A stretch of 64,000 bases of DNA from Oscillospiraceae bacterium (GTDB lineage: Bacteria > Bacillota > Clostridia > Oscillospirales > Oscillospiraceae): assembly GCA_017527825.1 (NCBI GenBank), contig JAFXPO010000032.1, positions 1 through 64,000 on the forward strand, in the 5' to 3' direction. How positions within the stretch are numbered: the stretch's first letter is position 1; every line of letters starts with the position of its first letter. Both the position numbers and the translations under genes were made by a program. Positions 44,208-52,551 of the stretch are shown one piece after another. Under the pieces are notes generated by a model. It was not told the origin of the DNA and did no database searches. It worked only from the letters and a program-made list of their open reading frames with translations.

Positions 44208-44236
44208 TCACTTTTTTCAACAGAAAGCGAAAAATA

Positions 44237-44265
44237 TTGCAAACAGGAAAAAAACGTTCTATACT
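44237..44265 (+). promoter_or_regulatory. Promoter of metY-metA
   Basis: TTGCAA (44237-44242) and TATACT (44260-44265) are 17 bp apart. The transcript leader is about 25 nt, too short for a SAM riboswitch or T-box, so met control here must be by other means. Confidence 0.75.
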
Positions 44266-44298
44266 GGTAGAAACTTGATTGTACGGAGGAAATAAACC

Positions 44299-45576
44299 AT
44301 GGCGGAACAGGGCATCGGTACCCAATGCGTCCAGGGCGGCTACACGCCGGGCAACGGCGAGCCGCGGCAGATCCCCATCATTCAAAGCACGACCTTCAAA
44401 TATGCCACCGGCGAGGAGATGGCGAAGCTCTTTGACCTCGAATCCAACGGCTACTTCTACACCCGCCTGCAAAACCCCACCAATGACCACGTCGCGGCAA
44501 AGATCGCGGCGCTGGAGGGCGGCACCGCGGGAATGCTGACCTCATCCGGTCAGGCGGCGAACTTTTACGCCGTGTTCAACATCGCCTCCTGCGGCGATCA
44601 CGTCGTCAGCTCGTCGAGCATCTACGGCGGCACCTACAATCTCTTTGCTGTTACCATGAAGCGTATGGGCGTTGACTTCACCTTCGTCTCGCCCGACTGC
44701 TCCGAGGACGAGCTGGAGGCGGCGTTCCGCCCCAATACCAAGGCGGTGTTCGGTGAGACCATCGCCAATCCCGCGCTGACGGTGCTGGACTTTGACAAGT
44801 TTGCCAAGGCTGCCCACGCCCACGGCGTGCCGCTGATCGTGGACAACACCTTCGCAACGCCCGTCAACTGCCGCCCCATCGACTTCGGCGCGGACATTGT
44901 GACCCACTCTACCACGAAGTACATGGACGGTCACGGCGCGGGCGTCGGCGGCGTGATCGTGGACAGCGGCAGGTTCGACTGGACGCGGTATCCCGACCGC
45001 TTTCCGGGCCTCTGCACGCCGGATGAGAGCTATCACGGCGTGACCTACACCGAGCGCTTCGGGCTTGCCGGCGCGTTCATCACGAAGGCGACCGCGCAGC
45101 TCATGCGCGACTTCGGCTCCATCCAGTCTCCGCAAAACGCGTTTTTGCTGAATCTTGGACTCGAAAGCCTTCATGTGCGGATGCAGCGTCACTGCGAGAA
45201 CGGTCTTGCCGTGGCGAAGTACCTGAACGCCAGCGACAGGATCGCGTGGGTGCAGTATCCGGGACTGGAGGGCGACAAGTATTACGAGGTCGCGAAAAAG
45301 TACATGCCCCACGGCACCTGCGGCGTGGTGAGCTTTGGCGTCAAGGGCGGAAGAGAGGCTGCCGAGCGGTTCATGGGCAGGCTGAAGATCGCCGCCATCG
45401 AGACCCACGTCGCTGACGCGCGCACCTGCTGCCTGCATCCCGCCAGCACGACGCATCGCCAGATGAGCGACGCGGAGCTTGCCGCCGCGGGCGTCTCGCC
45501 CGACCTCGTGCGCTACTCCTGCGGTCTGGAGGACGCGTCCGACCTCATCGCCGACATCGAACAGGCGCTTGCCTGA
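44299..45576 (+). CDS. metY: O-acetylhomoserine aminocarboxypropyltransferase (sulfhydrylase)
   Basis: 425-residue PLP enzyme of the Cys/Met metabolism family that makes homocysteine from O-acetylhomoserine and sulfide. PLP lysine is Lys207 in HSTTKYMDGHG; YTRLQNPTNDHVAAKIAALEGG and SSIYGGTYNLF are typical. ACGGAGGAAATAAACC is the ribosome-binding site. The MetY type is supported by length, by the GIGTQCVQGGYTP start and by pairing with an acetyl-type MetA directly downstream. Confidence 0.95.
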   Translation: MAEQGIGTQCVQGGYTPGNGEPRQIPIIQSTTFKYATGEEMAKLFDLESNGYFYTRLQNPTNDHVAAKIAALEGGTAGMLTSSGQAANFYAVFNIASCGDHVVSSSSIYGGTYNLFAVTMKRMGVDFTFVSPDCSEDELEAAFRPNTKAVFGETIANPALTVLDFDKFAKAAHAHGVPLIVDNTFATPVNCRPIDFGADIVTHSTTKYMDGHGAGVGGVIVDSGRFDWTRYPDRFPGLCTPDESYHGVTYTERFGLAGAFITKATAQLMRDFGSIQSPQNAFLLNLGLESLHVRMQRHCENGLAVAKYLNASDRIAWVQYPGLEGDKYYEVAKKYMPHGTCGVVSFGVKGGREAAERFMGRLKIAAIETHVADARTCCLHPASTTHRQMSDAELAAAGVSPDLVRYSCGLEDASDLIADIEQALA

Positions 45577-45646
45577 TCGCGCCGCATTACCGGTTATGGG
45601 CGCACGGCAGCGACCGTTATAATCTGAACAGACAGGTGACTGCGTT

Positions 45647-46573
45647 ATGCCAATCAGAATCCCCAACGATTTACCCGCCACCAAAACACTGACCGACGAA
45701 AACATCTTCGTCATGACGGAGACCCGCGCCATCCGGCAGGATATCCGCCCGCTTCAGGTGCTGCTGCTGAACCTCATGCCCACCAAGATCGAGACAGAGA
45801 CGCAATTGGCACGGCTGTTAGGTAATACTCCTTTACAGGTAGAGCTGGAGCTGATGCAGACCGCCAGCCACGAGGCGAAGAATGTCTCACAGGAGCACAT
45901 GCTGAAATTCTACGCCACCTTCGATCAGGTCAGGCGCCGCTATTTCGACGGCATGATCATCACCGGCGCGCCGGTGGAGAAGATGGCGTTCGAGGAAGTC
46001 GAATACTGGGATGAGCTGTGCGAGATCATGGAATGGAGTAAAACCCATGTCCACTCAACCTTCCACATCTGCTGGGGCGCGCAGGCGGCGCTGTACTACC
46101 ACTACGGCATCCCCAAGCATCTGCTGGACGAGAAGCTCTCCGGCGTGTTTGAGCATCGGGTGGAGCGGCGCTCGTCCATGCTGGTGCGCGGGTTTGACGA
46201 CGTGTTTCTCGCCCCGCACTCCCGGCACACCACCATCCGCCGGGAGGATGTGGAGGCGTGCGACAAGCTGCGCATCCTCGCATCCTCGGACAAGGCGGGG
46301 GTCTACATGATGATGACCGACGGCGGGCGGCAGGTGTTCATCACCGGTCACTCCGAGTACGGGCACGACACGCTGCAAAAGGAGTATCTGCGCGACAAGG
46401 GGCAGGGGCTGAACCCGCACGTCCCGGAGCGCTATTTCCCCAATGACGACGACACGCAGACCCCTCTGGTCACCTGGCGCAGCCACGCGAACCTGCTGTA
46501 TCAGAACTGGCTGAACTACTACGTCTACCAGACCACGCCCTACGATATCAACGCCATCGAACCCATGGCGTGA
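45647..46573 (+). CDS. metA: Homoserine O-acetyltransferase (MetA family)
   Basis: 308-residue class I glutamine-amidotransferase-like acyltransferase. The family residues fall exactly at their conventional numbers: catalytic Cys142 (HICWGAQA), His235 and Glu237 (GHSEYGH). Residue 111 is Glu (ITGAPVE), the residue that specifies acetyl-CoA in Bacillus cereus MetA; succinyl-specific enzymes have Gly. So the likely product is O-acetylhomoserine, the substrate of the upstream MetY. RBS CAGGTGACTGCGTT is fair. Annotation by name alone as succinyltransferase would mislead. Confidence 0.95.
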   Translation: MPIRIPNDLPATKTLTDENIFVMTETRAIRQDIRPLQVLLLNLMPTKIETETQLARLLGNTPLQVELELMQTASHEAKNVSQEHMLKFYATFDQVRRRYFDGMIITGAPVEKMAFEEVEYWDELCEIMEWSKTHVHSTFHICWGAQAALYYHYGIPKHLLDEKLSGVFEHRVERRSSMLVRGFDDVFLAPHSRHTTIRREDVEACDKLRILASSDKAGVYMMMTDGGRQVFITGHSEYGHDTLQKEYLRDKGQGLNPHVPERYFPNDDDTQTPLVTWRSHANLLYQNWLNYYVYQTTPYDINAIEPMA

Positions 46574-46585
46574 GGAGGAAAAACG

Positions 46586-47005
46586 ATGGAATACCGCAGA
46601 TTTGACAATACCTACGTCGTTCGCCTGGACCCCGGTGAGGAGATTCTGGAACAGCTCCGCGTCTTTGCCGAAAAGGAGGGCGTCAGGCTCGCCTCGGTGC
46701 AGGCGATCGGCGCGGTGAAGGAGTTCACCGTTGGCGCGTTTGACACGGTGGAAAAGCAGTACCACGCAAACGAGTTCCGCGGCACCTACGAGATCACGGC
46801 GCTGCTCGGCACCGTCAACACCATGAACGGCGCGTTTTACGCGCACCTGCACATGACCGCGGCGGACGAGACCGGCCGCGCCGTAGGCGGGCACTTAAAC
46901 CGCGCGGTCATCAGCGCGACCTGCGAAATGATCATAACGCTGATCCCCGGCACGGTCGACCGCGCGTTCAGCGAGCAGGTGGGGCTGAATCTGTTTAAGT
47001 TCTGA
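46586..47005 (+). CDS. PPC/DUF296-domain protein
   Basis: 139 residues, a single PPC domain: EEILEQLRVFAEKEGV, a SVQAIGAVKEFTVGAF strand region and the conserved HLHMT and GGHLNRAVISATCEMII segments. Plant members carry AT-hooks; the bacterial stand-alone domain is a trimer of uncertain role, with a His cluster (HLH and GGH) suited to bind metal. Twelve nt downstream of metA with a strong GAGGAGGAAAAACG site, so in the methionine operon. Confidence 0.85.
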   Translation: MEYRRFDNTYVVRLDPGEEILEQLRVFAEKEGVRLASVQAIGAVKEFTVGAFDTVEKQYHANEFRGTYEITALLGTVNTMNGAFYAHLHMTAADETGRAVGGHLNRAVISATCEMIITLIPGTVDRAFSEQVGLNLFKF

Positions 47006-47034
47006 TTGCCTTTTCGGGCAAAAGCAGTTATACT
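47006..47034 (+). promoter_or_regulatory. Promoter of the frr-polC cluster
   Basis: TTGCCT (47006-47011) and TATACT (47029-47034), 17 bp apart, directly after the preceding stop and 37 nt before frr. It separates the methionine operon from the lipid-replication cluster. Confidence 0.75.
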
Positions 47035-47070
47035 ATGTGGTACGATGAAAAATGAACAGGAGGCGCTTCC

Positions 47071-47628
47071 ATGAACAAGGACGATTACAAGATTTATACC
47101 GAAAAAATGAAGAAGAGTATCGAGTCGGTGGCATCGGACTTTGCCGCCGTGCGCGCCGGCCGCGCCAACGCCGCCGTGCTGGACCGCATTAGCGTCGATT
47201 ATTACGGCACCCCGACGCCCATCCATCAGATTGCGTCCATCGCGTCCCCCGATCCGCGCCAGCTCGTCATTACCCCGTGGGACGGCGGAGCGCTCAGGCT
47301 CATTGAGCGCGCGATTCAGGAGTCTGACCTTGGCATCAACCCGCAGAACGACGGCAAGTCGATCCGCCTCTCGTTCCCGCAGCTCACCGAGGAGCGCCGC
47401 AAGGACCTCGTCAAGCAGATCCGCAAGTACGCCGAGGGCGGCAAGGTTGCCATCCGCAACATTCGCCGCGACGCCATCGACGCGTTCAAGAAGCAGCAAA
47501 AGAGCAGCGAGATCACCGAGGACGACTATAAGATCGCCGAGAAGGACCTCCAGAAGCTGACGGACGACTACTGCAAGGAGCTTGACGACCTTCTGGCGAA
47601 GAAGGAAAAGGAGCTTATGGCGGTCTGA
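47071..47628 (+). CDS. frr: Ribosome recycling factor
   Basis: 185-residue RRF that splits post-termination ribosomes with EF-G. VRAGRANAAVLDRISVDYYG, LVITPWD, LGINPQNDGKSIRL and PQLTEERRKDLVKQ are standard family segments. AGGAGGCGCTTCC precedes ATG. The last base of the stop is the first base of the uppS start (TGATG). pyrH, usually just upstream, is at 39327. Confidence 0.98.
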   Translation: MNKDDYKIYTEKMKKSIESVASDFAAVRAGRANAAVLDRISVDYYGTPTPIHQIASIASPDPRQLVITPWDGGALRLIERAIQESDLGINPQNDGKSIRLSFPQLTEERRKDLVKQIRKYAEGGKVAIRNIRRDAIDAFKKQQKSSEITEDDYKIAEKDLQKLTDDYCKELDDLLAKKEKELMAV

Positions 47629-48371
47629 TGGCATTATTCACACACAAGCAAGCGGGGCAGGCGGTCAGCCTGCCTCGTCATGTTGCGGTCATTATGGACG
47701 GCAACGGGCGCTGGGCGCAGAGGCGCGCCCTTCCGCGCACCGCGGGACACAAGGCGGGGGCGGAGACCTTCCGCACCATCGCCACCTACTGCAAGGATTT
47801 GGGGCTGGACTATCTGACGGTCTACGCGTTTTCCACCGAGAACTGGAAGCGCCCGCAAGCGGAAGTCGACGCCATCATGGGCTTGCTGGATCAGTACCTC
47901 CACGAGAGCATCGAGAAGATGGCGCGGGATCAGATTCGGCTCAAGTTCTTCGGCGACACCACGGTGCTCTCGCCCAAGCTGCAAAAGCTGATCGCGGAGA
48001 CCGACGAGATCACGAAGCATATCACGGGCTTTCAGGCGAATATCTGCCTCAACTACGGCGGGCGCGATGAGATCGTGCGCGCCGCGCGGCAGTTTGCGCG
48101 GGAGTGCGTGGAAGGGAAGTGCTCTCCAGATGAATTAACGGAAACAAAGTTTCCGAACTATCTCTGGTCAGCGGGCATTCCCGACCCGGAGCTGCTGATC
48201 CGTCCCGGCGGGGAGATGCGCGTGAGCAACTATCTTCTCTGGCAGATCGCCTACAGCGAGATCTATGTGACCGACACGCTCTGGCCCGACTTCGGCAAGG
48301 AAGAACTCGACAAGGCGCTCGCGTGGTACCAAACGCGGGACCGCCGATTCGGGGGACTGAGCGCAAAATAA
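47628..48371 (+). CDS. uppS: Undecaprenyl diphosphate synthase
   Basis: 247-residue cis-prenyltransferase that makes the lipid carrier used by TagO and peptidoglycan synthesis. The Asp24 catalytic motif is in VIMDGNGRWAQRR; FSTENWKRP and LLIRPGGEMRVSNYLLWQ follow (the family more often has RTSGE). The ATG shares one base with the frr stop. The product links this cluster to dxr, ispG and ispE, which supply isoprenoid precursors. Confidence 0.97.
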   Translation: MALFTHKQAGQAVSLPRHVAVIMDGNGRWAQRRALPRTAGHKAGAETFRTIATYCKDLGLDYLTVYAFSTENWKRPQAEVDAIMGLLDQYLHESIEKMARDQIRLKFFGDTTVLSPKLQKLIAETDEITKHITGFQANICLNYGGRDEIVRAARQFARECVEGKCSPDELTETKFPNYLWSAGIPDPELLIRPGGEMRVSNYLLWQIAYSEIYVTDTLWPDFGKEELDKALAWYQTRDRRFGGLSAK

Positions 48372-48392
48372 ACGGTTTAAAGGACTGGTGTT

Positions 48393-49253
48393 ATGTTACA
48401 ACGTTGGCTGGTGGCGATCATTGGGCTGCCGCTGCTGCTTCTGGTGCTGCTTGCGTGCCCGCCGTGGGCGACGATGCTGCTGGTGTGCGCCATCGCGCTC
48501 ATCGCGGCTTACGAGCTGCTACACGTCGCGGCGCAGAACGCCGACCGCGTGGTCTATGCCCTGACGGTGACGGTCGCCGCGGCGCAGGTGGCGCGGATTT
48601 ACTTCTCCCGCGCGTTTCTCGATCTGGAGATATGCTTTCCGCATTTGGAGGAGCGACGCACGGCGGACTTGTTTCTCCTGCCGCTGCTGCTGACGGTTGC
48701 GCTGTTTCTGCGCGCAGTCGTCACTTACGGCAAGCCCGGCGCCGTGCCGTTTCGGACGGTGGCGGTTGGCATCGTCGGCGGCGTCGTGTTCCCGATGATG
48801 TACAGCTGTATCCTGCTGCTGCGCATGAAGTACGAATACGGTCGCCTCTACGTCCTCGCGCCGTTTTTCATCGCGTTCGCGGGGGACTCGCTGGCAATGT
48901 ACTTCGGCAAGTGGTTCGGCAAAAAGAAAATGACGCCCGTCAGTCCCAAAAAGACCTGGGCGGGCTTCTACGGCAATATCCTCGGCTCGGCGCTGGGGAT
49001 GGTGCTCTTCGGGGTTCTCGGCAAGCGCTGGCTGGGGTATGAGCCAAACTGGCTCGCGCTGACCGGTCTCGGCGTCGCCGCAAACCTCTGCGGGCAGCTG
49101 GGCGACCTGTCCACCTCCCTCATCAAGCGCGAGGTGGGCGTCAAGGACTACAGCCGTTTGTTCCTGACCCACGGCGGGATGCTTGACCGCTTCGACTCCA
49201 CGCTGTTCATCGCGCCCGTAGTCTATTACTTCGTAAACACAGGATTGATCTGA
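48393..49253 (+). CDS. cdsA: Phosphatidate cytidylyltransferase
   Basis: 286-residue polytopic enzyme forming CDP-diacylglycerol for phospholipid synthesis. The signature at the C-terminus is complete: SPKKTWAGFYG, GQLGDLSTSLIKREVGVKD and HGGMLDRFDSTLF. About seven to eight hydrophobic segments. AAAGGACTGGTGTT precedes the ATG. The dxr ATG lies 2 nt after the stop, so translation is coupled. Confidence 0.96.
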   Translation: MLQRWLVAIIGLPLLLLVLLACPPWATMLLVCAIALIAAYELLHVAAQNADRVVYALTVTVAAAQVARIYFSRAFLDLEICFPHLEERRTADLFLLPLLLTVALFLRAVVTYGKPGAVPFRTVAVGIVGGVVFPMMYSCILLLRMKYEYGRLYVLAPFFIAFAGDSLAMYFGKWFGKKKMTPVSPKKTWAGFYGNILGSALGMVLFGVLGKRWLGYEPNWLALTGLGVAANLCGQLGDLSTSLIKREVGVKDYSRLFLTHGGMLDRFDSTLFIAPVVYYFVNTGLI

Positions 49254-49254
49254 T

Positions 49255-50406
49255 ATGACAAGGACAATTACTTTACTCGGTTCCACCGGCTCCATCGGAC
49301 GTCAGACGCTGGAGGTGGCGCGGGAACTGGGACTTCGTGTGGCGGCGCTGACCGCCAATTCGAGCGTGGATTTGATCGAGGCGCAGGCGCGTGAGTTCTC
49401 TCCGCGTCTCGCCGTGCTCTATGACGAGGACGCGGCAAACGAGCTGCGGCTCCGGCTCGCGGACACGCGCACGCAGGTCATGAGCGGCATGGATGGCTTG
49501 CTCGCCGCCGCGACCATTGATGAGGCGGATACGGTCGTGACCGCCGTAGTGGGGATGATCGGGCTCAAGCCGACGCTTGCCGCCATCGAGAAGAAAAAGC
49601 GCATCGCGCTGGCGAACAAGGAAACGCTGGTCTGCGCGGGTGAGCTGGTGATGGACGCCGCCGACCGCTGCGGCGCGGAGATCGTGCCCGTGGACAGTGA
49701 GCACAGCGCCATATTCCAGTGCGTGCAGGGCTGCCGCGACCGGAACGAGATCAAGCGCCTGATCCTGACCTGCTCCGGCGGACCGTTCTACGGCATGTCC
49801 TTCGACGAGCTGGCGGACAAAACCCGCGCCGACGCGCTCAAGCACCCGAACTGGTCGATGGGCGCGAAAATCACGATCGACAGTGCCACGCTGATGAACA
49901 AGGGGCTGGAGATCATCGAGGCGATGCGTCTCTACCGCCTGCCGCTTTCTCAGGTGGACGCGGTGATCCATCGCCAGAGCATCGTACACTCGCTCATCGA
50001 GTATCGAGACGGCGCCATGCTTGCGCAGCTCGGTACGCCAGACATGAAGCTGCCGATCCGTTACGCCATGACGTATCCGTACCGCGCCGCGTCTCCGGCG
50101 GAGCCGCTGGACTTGCTCCGCTGCCCGCCGCTGACCTTCGCCGAGCCGGACGACCGCTCGTTCCGCTGTCTCGCGATTGCCAGGCAGTGCGCGCGAACCG
50201 GCGGCACAAGCTGCGCCGTGATGAACGGCGCGAACGAGGTCGCGGTGATGGCGTTTTTGCACGATGAGATCGGGTTCAACGACATTCCCGCGCTGGTGGA
50301 GACCGCGCTGGACGACGTAAAACAGGTATCAAACCCCGTGCTTTCGGATATTCTGGAAGCGGACGCTCTCGCGCGTCAGTGTGTGCGGGCGCATATTTTG
50401 CAGTAA
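49255..50406 (+). CDS. dxr: 1-deoxy-D-xylulose 5-phosphate reductoisomerase
   Basis: 383-residue NADPH- and metal-dependent enzyme of the MEP pathway. NADPH-binding LLGSTGSIGRQTL at the start, ALANKETLVCAGE, PVDSEHSAIFQC and HPNWSMGAKITIDSATLMNKGLE match the family. There is only a weak ribosome-binding site, compensated by the 1-nt spacing to cdsA. The rseP gene begins 14 nt after the stop. Confidence 0.97.
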   Translation: MTRTITLLGSTGSIGRQTLEVARELGLRVAALTANSSVDLIEAQAREFSPRLAVLYDEDAANELRLRLADTRTQVMSGMDGLLAAATIDEADTVVTAVVGMIGLKPTLAAIEKKKRIALANKETLVCAGELVMDAADRCGAEIVPVDSEHSAIFQCVQGCRDRNEIKRLILTCSGGPFYGMSFDELADKTRADALKHPNWSMGAKITIDSATLMNKGLEIIEAMRLYRLPLSQVDAVIHRQSIVHSLIEYRDGAMLAQLGTPDMKLPIRYAMTYPYRAASPAEPLDLLRCPPLTFAEPDDRSFRCLAIARQCARTGGTSCAVMNGANEVAVMAFLHDEIGFNDIPALVETALDDVKQVSNPVLSDILEADALARQCVRAHILQ

Positions 50407-50419
50407 TTTCGAGGTTATT

Positions 50420-51487
50420 ATGGTCAAATACATCATCATTGCGGTGCTGATTTTCGGCGTGCTGATCGGACTCCACGAGTTCGGGCATTTCATCGCCGCC
50501 AAGGCGTTCGGCGTTCCGGTGATGGAGTTCTCCATCGGTATGGGTCCGCTGATTGTCCAGAAAAAAAAGGGGGAGACCGACTACTCCCTGCGCCTGCTGC
50601 CCATCGGTGGCTATTGCGCCATGGAGGGCGAGGAGGAGGACTCCGAGAACCCGCGGGCGCTGAACAACCAGAAGCTCTGGAAGCAGTTCATCATTTTTGT
50701 CGCCGGTGCGGCGATGAACTTCCTCACGGGGCTGGTGATCCTGCTGTGCCTCTACGCCGGCGCGGAGGGCTTCTATACCACGGAGATCGTGGGCTTCAAC
50801 GAGGGCTTCCCCAGCGAGGGCGCGGACGGTCTTCTGGTAGGCGATGAAATCTACAGGATCAACGGCGAGCGCATCTACATGCGCAGCGACGTCGCCACAA
50901 TTTTGCAGTATAAGTCCAAGGGCGACACCATGGACATCGTCGTGCTGCGTGACGGGGAACCGCTCGCCCGCACGCTGACCATGCAAACCTACACTGACGA
51001 CGCGGGTCAGGAATACCGCGCCTACGGGTTCAGCTTTGGCGGCATCGTCGAGGCGACGCCGCTTTTGAAGCTGCAATACTCATGGTACAACGCCATCGAC
51101 TATGTCCGGCTGGTGCGGCTGAGCCTGCAAATGCTCATCACCGGCGCGGCGGGCGTCAAGGATTTGAGCGGTCCGGTTGGCATCGTGTCCACCATTTCCG
51201 AAATGGGGCAGGAGACCGAGGAGGCTGAGGGCTTCGGCGCTGCGCTGGAGAACGTGTTCTTCTTCGCGGCGCTCATCGCGGTCAACCTCGCGGTGATGAA
51301 TCTCCTGCCGCTGCCCGCGCTGGACGGCGGAAAGGTGCTGATCCTGCTGGTCAATGCCGTCGCCATGCTGTTTTTCAAGCGCAAGCTGCCGCAGAAGCTT
51401 GAGGTCGCCGTCAACACCGCTGGCTTCGTGCTGCTGATGGGACTGATGGCGGTCGTGATGTTCAACGACGTGGCAAAGCTGCTGTAA
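50420..51487 (+). CDS. rseP: Site-2 intramembrane protease RseP/RasP
   Basis: 355-residue zinc metalloprotease with HEFGH at 19-23 in the first membrane segment, one PDZ domain (about 115-205), SGPVGIVSTI, and NLLPLPALDGGK providing the second metal ligand near the last membrane segments. It cleaves anti-sigma factors or signal-peptide remnants in the membrane. The ATG at 50420 with CGAGGTTATT is chosen; a frame open upstream overlaps the dxr end. Confidence 0.96.
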   Translation: MVKYIIIAVLIFGVLIGLHEFGHFIAAKAFGVPVMEFSIGMGPLIVQKKKGETDYSLRLLPIGGYCAMEGEEEDSENPRALNNQKLWKQFIIFVAGAAMNFLTGLVILLCLYAGAEGFYTTEIVGFNEGFPSEGADGLLVGDEIYRINGERIYMRSDVATILQYKSKGDTMDIVVLRDGEPLARTLTMQTYTDDAGQEYRAYGFSFGGIVEATPLLKLQYSWYNAIDYVRLVRLSLQMLITGAAGVKDLSGPVGIVSTISEMGQETEEAEGFGAALENVFFFAALIAVNLAVMNLLPLPALDGGKVLILLVNAVAMLFFKRKLPQKLEVAVNTAGFVLLMGLMAVVMFNDVAKLL

Positions 51488-51497
51488 GGAGCGAACG

Positions 51498-52535
51498 ATG
51501 ACAAAACAAATCCATGCCGGTTCTGTCGCCATTGGCGGCGGCGCGCCGGTCACGATCCAATCCATGTGCAATACCCGCACCGAGGACGCGGCGGCGACCA
51601 TCGCCCAAATTCACGCGCTGGAGAACGCGGGCTGCGAGATCATTCGCGTCACCGTGCCCAACATGGAAGCGGCGCGGGCGTTGAGCGTGATCCGGGACGC
51701 GATCCACATCCCGCTGGTGGCGGACATCCATTTTGACTACCGCCTTGCCGTGGAGGCAGCGGCGCGGGGCGCGGACGCCATCCGCATCAATCCCGGCAAC
51801 ATCGGGGGGGCGGACAACGTTCGCGCCGTGGTGGACGCGTGCCGCGCCCATCGGCTGCCCATCCGCATCGGCGTCAACGGCGGGTCGCTGGAAAAGGAGC
51901 TGCTCGCAAAGTACGGTCGCGTGACGCCGGAGGCGCTGGTGGAGAGCGCGTTGGGGCATATCCGGCTGCTGGAACAGTACGACTTCACCGATATCTGCGT
52001 CAGCGTCAAGTCCAGCGACGTGCCGCTGAACATCAAGGCATACCGTCTCCTGAGCCAGACCGTCGACTACCCGCTGCACCTCGGCGTCACCGAGGCGGGC
52101 ACACCATCTATGGGACTTGTCAAGTCCGCGGTGGGCATCGGCGCCCTGCTGTGCGACGGCATCGGCGACACAATCCGCGTGTCCCTCACCGCCAACCCTG
52201 TGGAGGAGGTCTACGCCGCCAAGCGCATTTTGTACTCGTGCGGCGTGCGCAAGAGCGGAGTGAATCTGGTCTCCTGCCCGACCTGCGGGCGCACGTCCTA
52301 CAACATGATCCCCATTGCGGAGGAGCTGGAGCGCCGCCTTGCGGACTGTGACAAGCCGATCACCGTCGCGGTGATGGGCTGCGTCGTCAACGGTCCCGGC
52401 GAAGCTGCCGCGGCAGATATCGGCATCGCCGGAGGACGCGGTGAGGGGCTGATTTTCCGACATGGAAAAGTCCTTTACAAGGTGCCGGAAGAAAAGCTTT
52501 TGGACGCGCTCATGCGTGAGATTGAACAACTGTGA
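51498..52535 (+). CDS. ispG: 4-hydroxy-3-methylbut-2-en-1-yl diphosphate synthase
   Basis: 345-residue 4Fe-4S enzyme of the MEP pathway (flavodoxin or ferredoxin dependent). Cluster cysteines are in LVSCPTCGRTSYN and MGCVVNGPGEA. ADIHFDYRLA and IRINPGNIGG mark the TIM barrel. TAAGGAGCGAACG precedes the ATG, 10 nt after rseP. The polC start is 16 nt after the stop. Confidence 0.97.
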   Translation: MTKQIHAGSVAIGGGAPVTIQSMCNTRTEDAAATIAQIHALENAGCEIIRVTVPNMEAARALSVIRDAIHIPLVADIHFDYRLAVEAAARGADAIRINPGNIGGADNVRAVVDACRAHRLPIRIGVNGGSLEKELLAKYGRVTPEALVESALGHIRLLEQYDFTDICVSVKSSDVPLNIKAYRLLSQTVDYPLHLGVTEAGTPSMGLVKSAVGIGALLCDGIGDTIRVSLTANPVEEVYAAKRILYSCGVRKSGVNLVSCPTCGRTSYNMIPIAEELERRLADCDKPITVAVMGCVVNGPGEAAAADIGIAGGRGEGLIFRHGKVLYKVPEEKLLDALMREIEQL

Positions 52536-52551
52536 GCGCACAGGAGTACTT

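Noticed and set aside
44266..44298. SAM riboswitch ahead of metY
   Set aside because: Leader of about 30 nt cannot hold an S-box.
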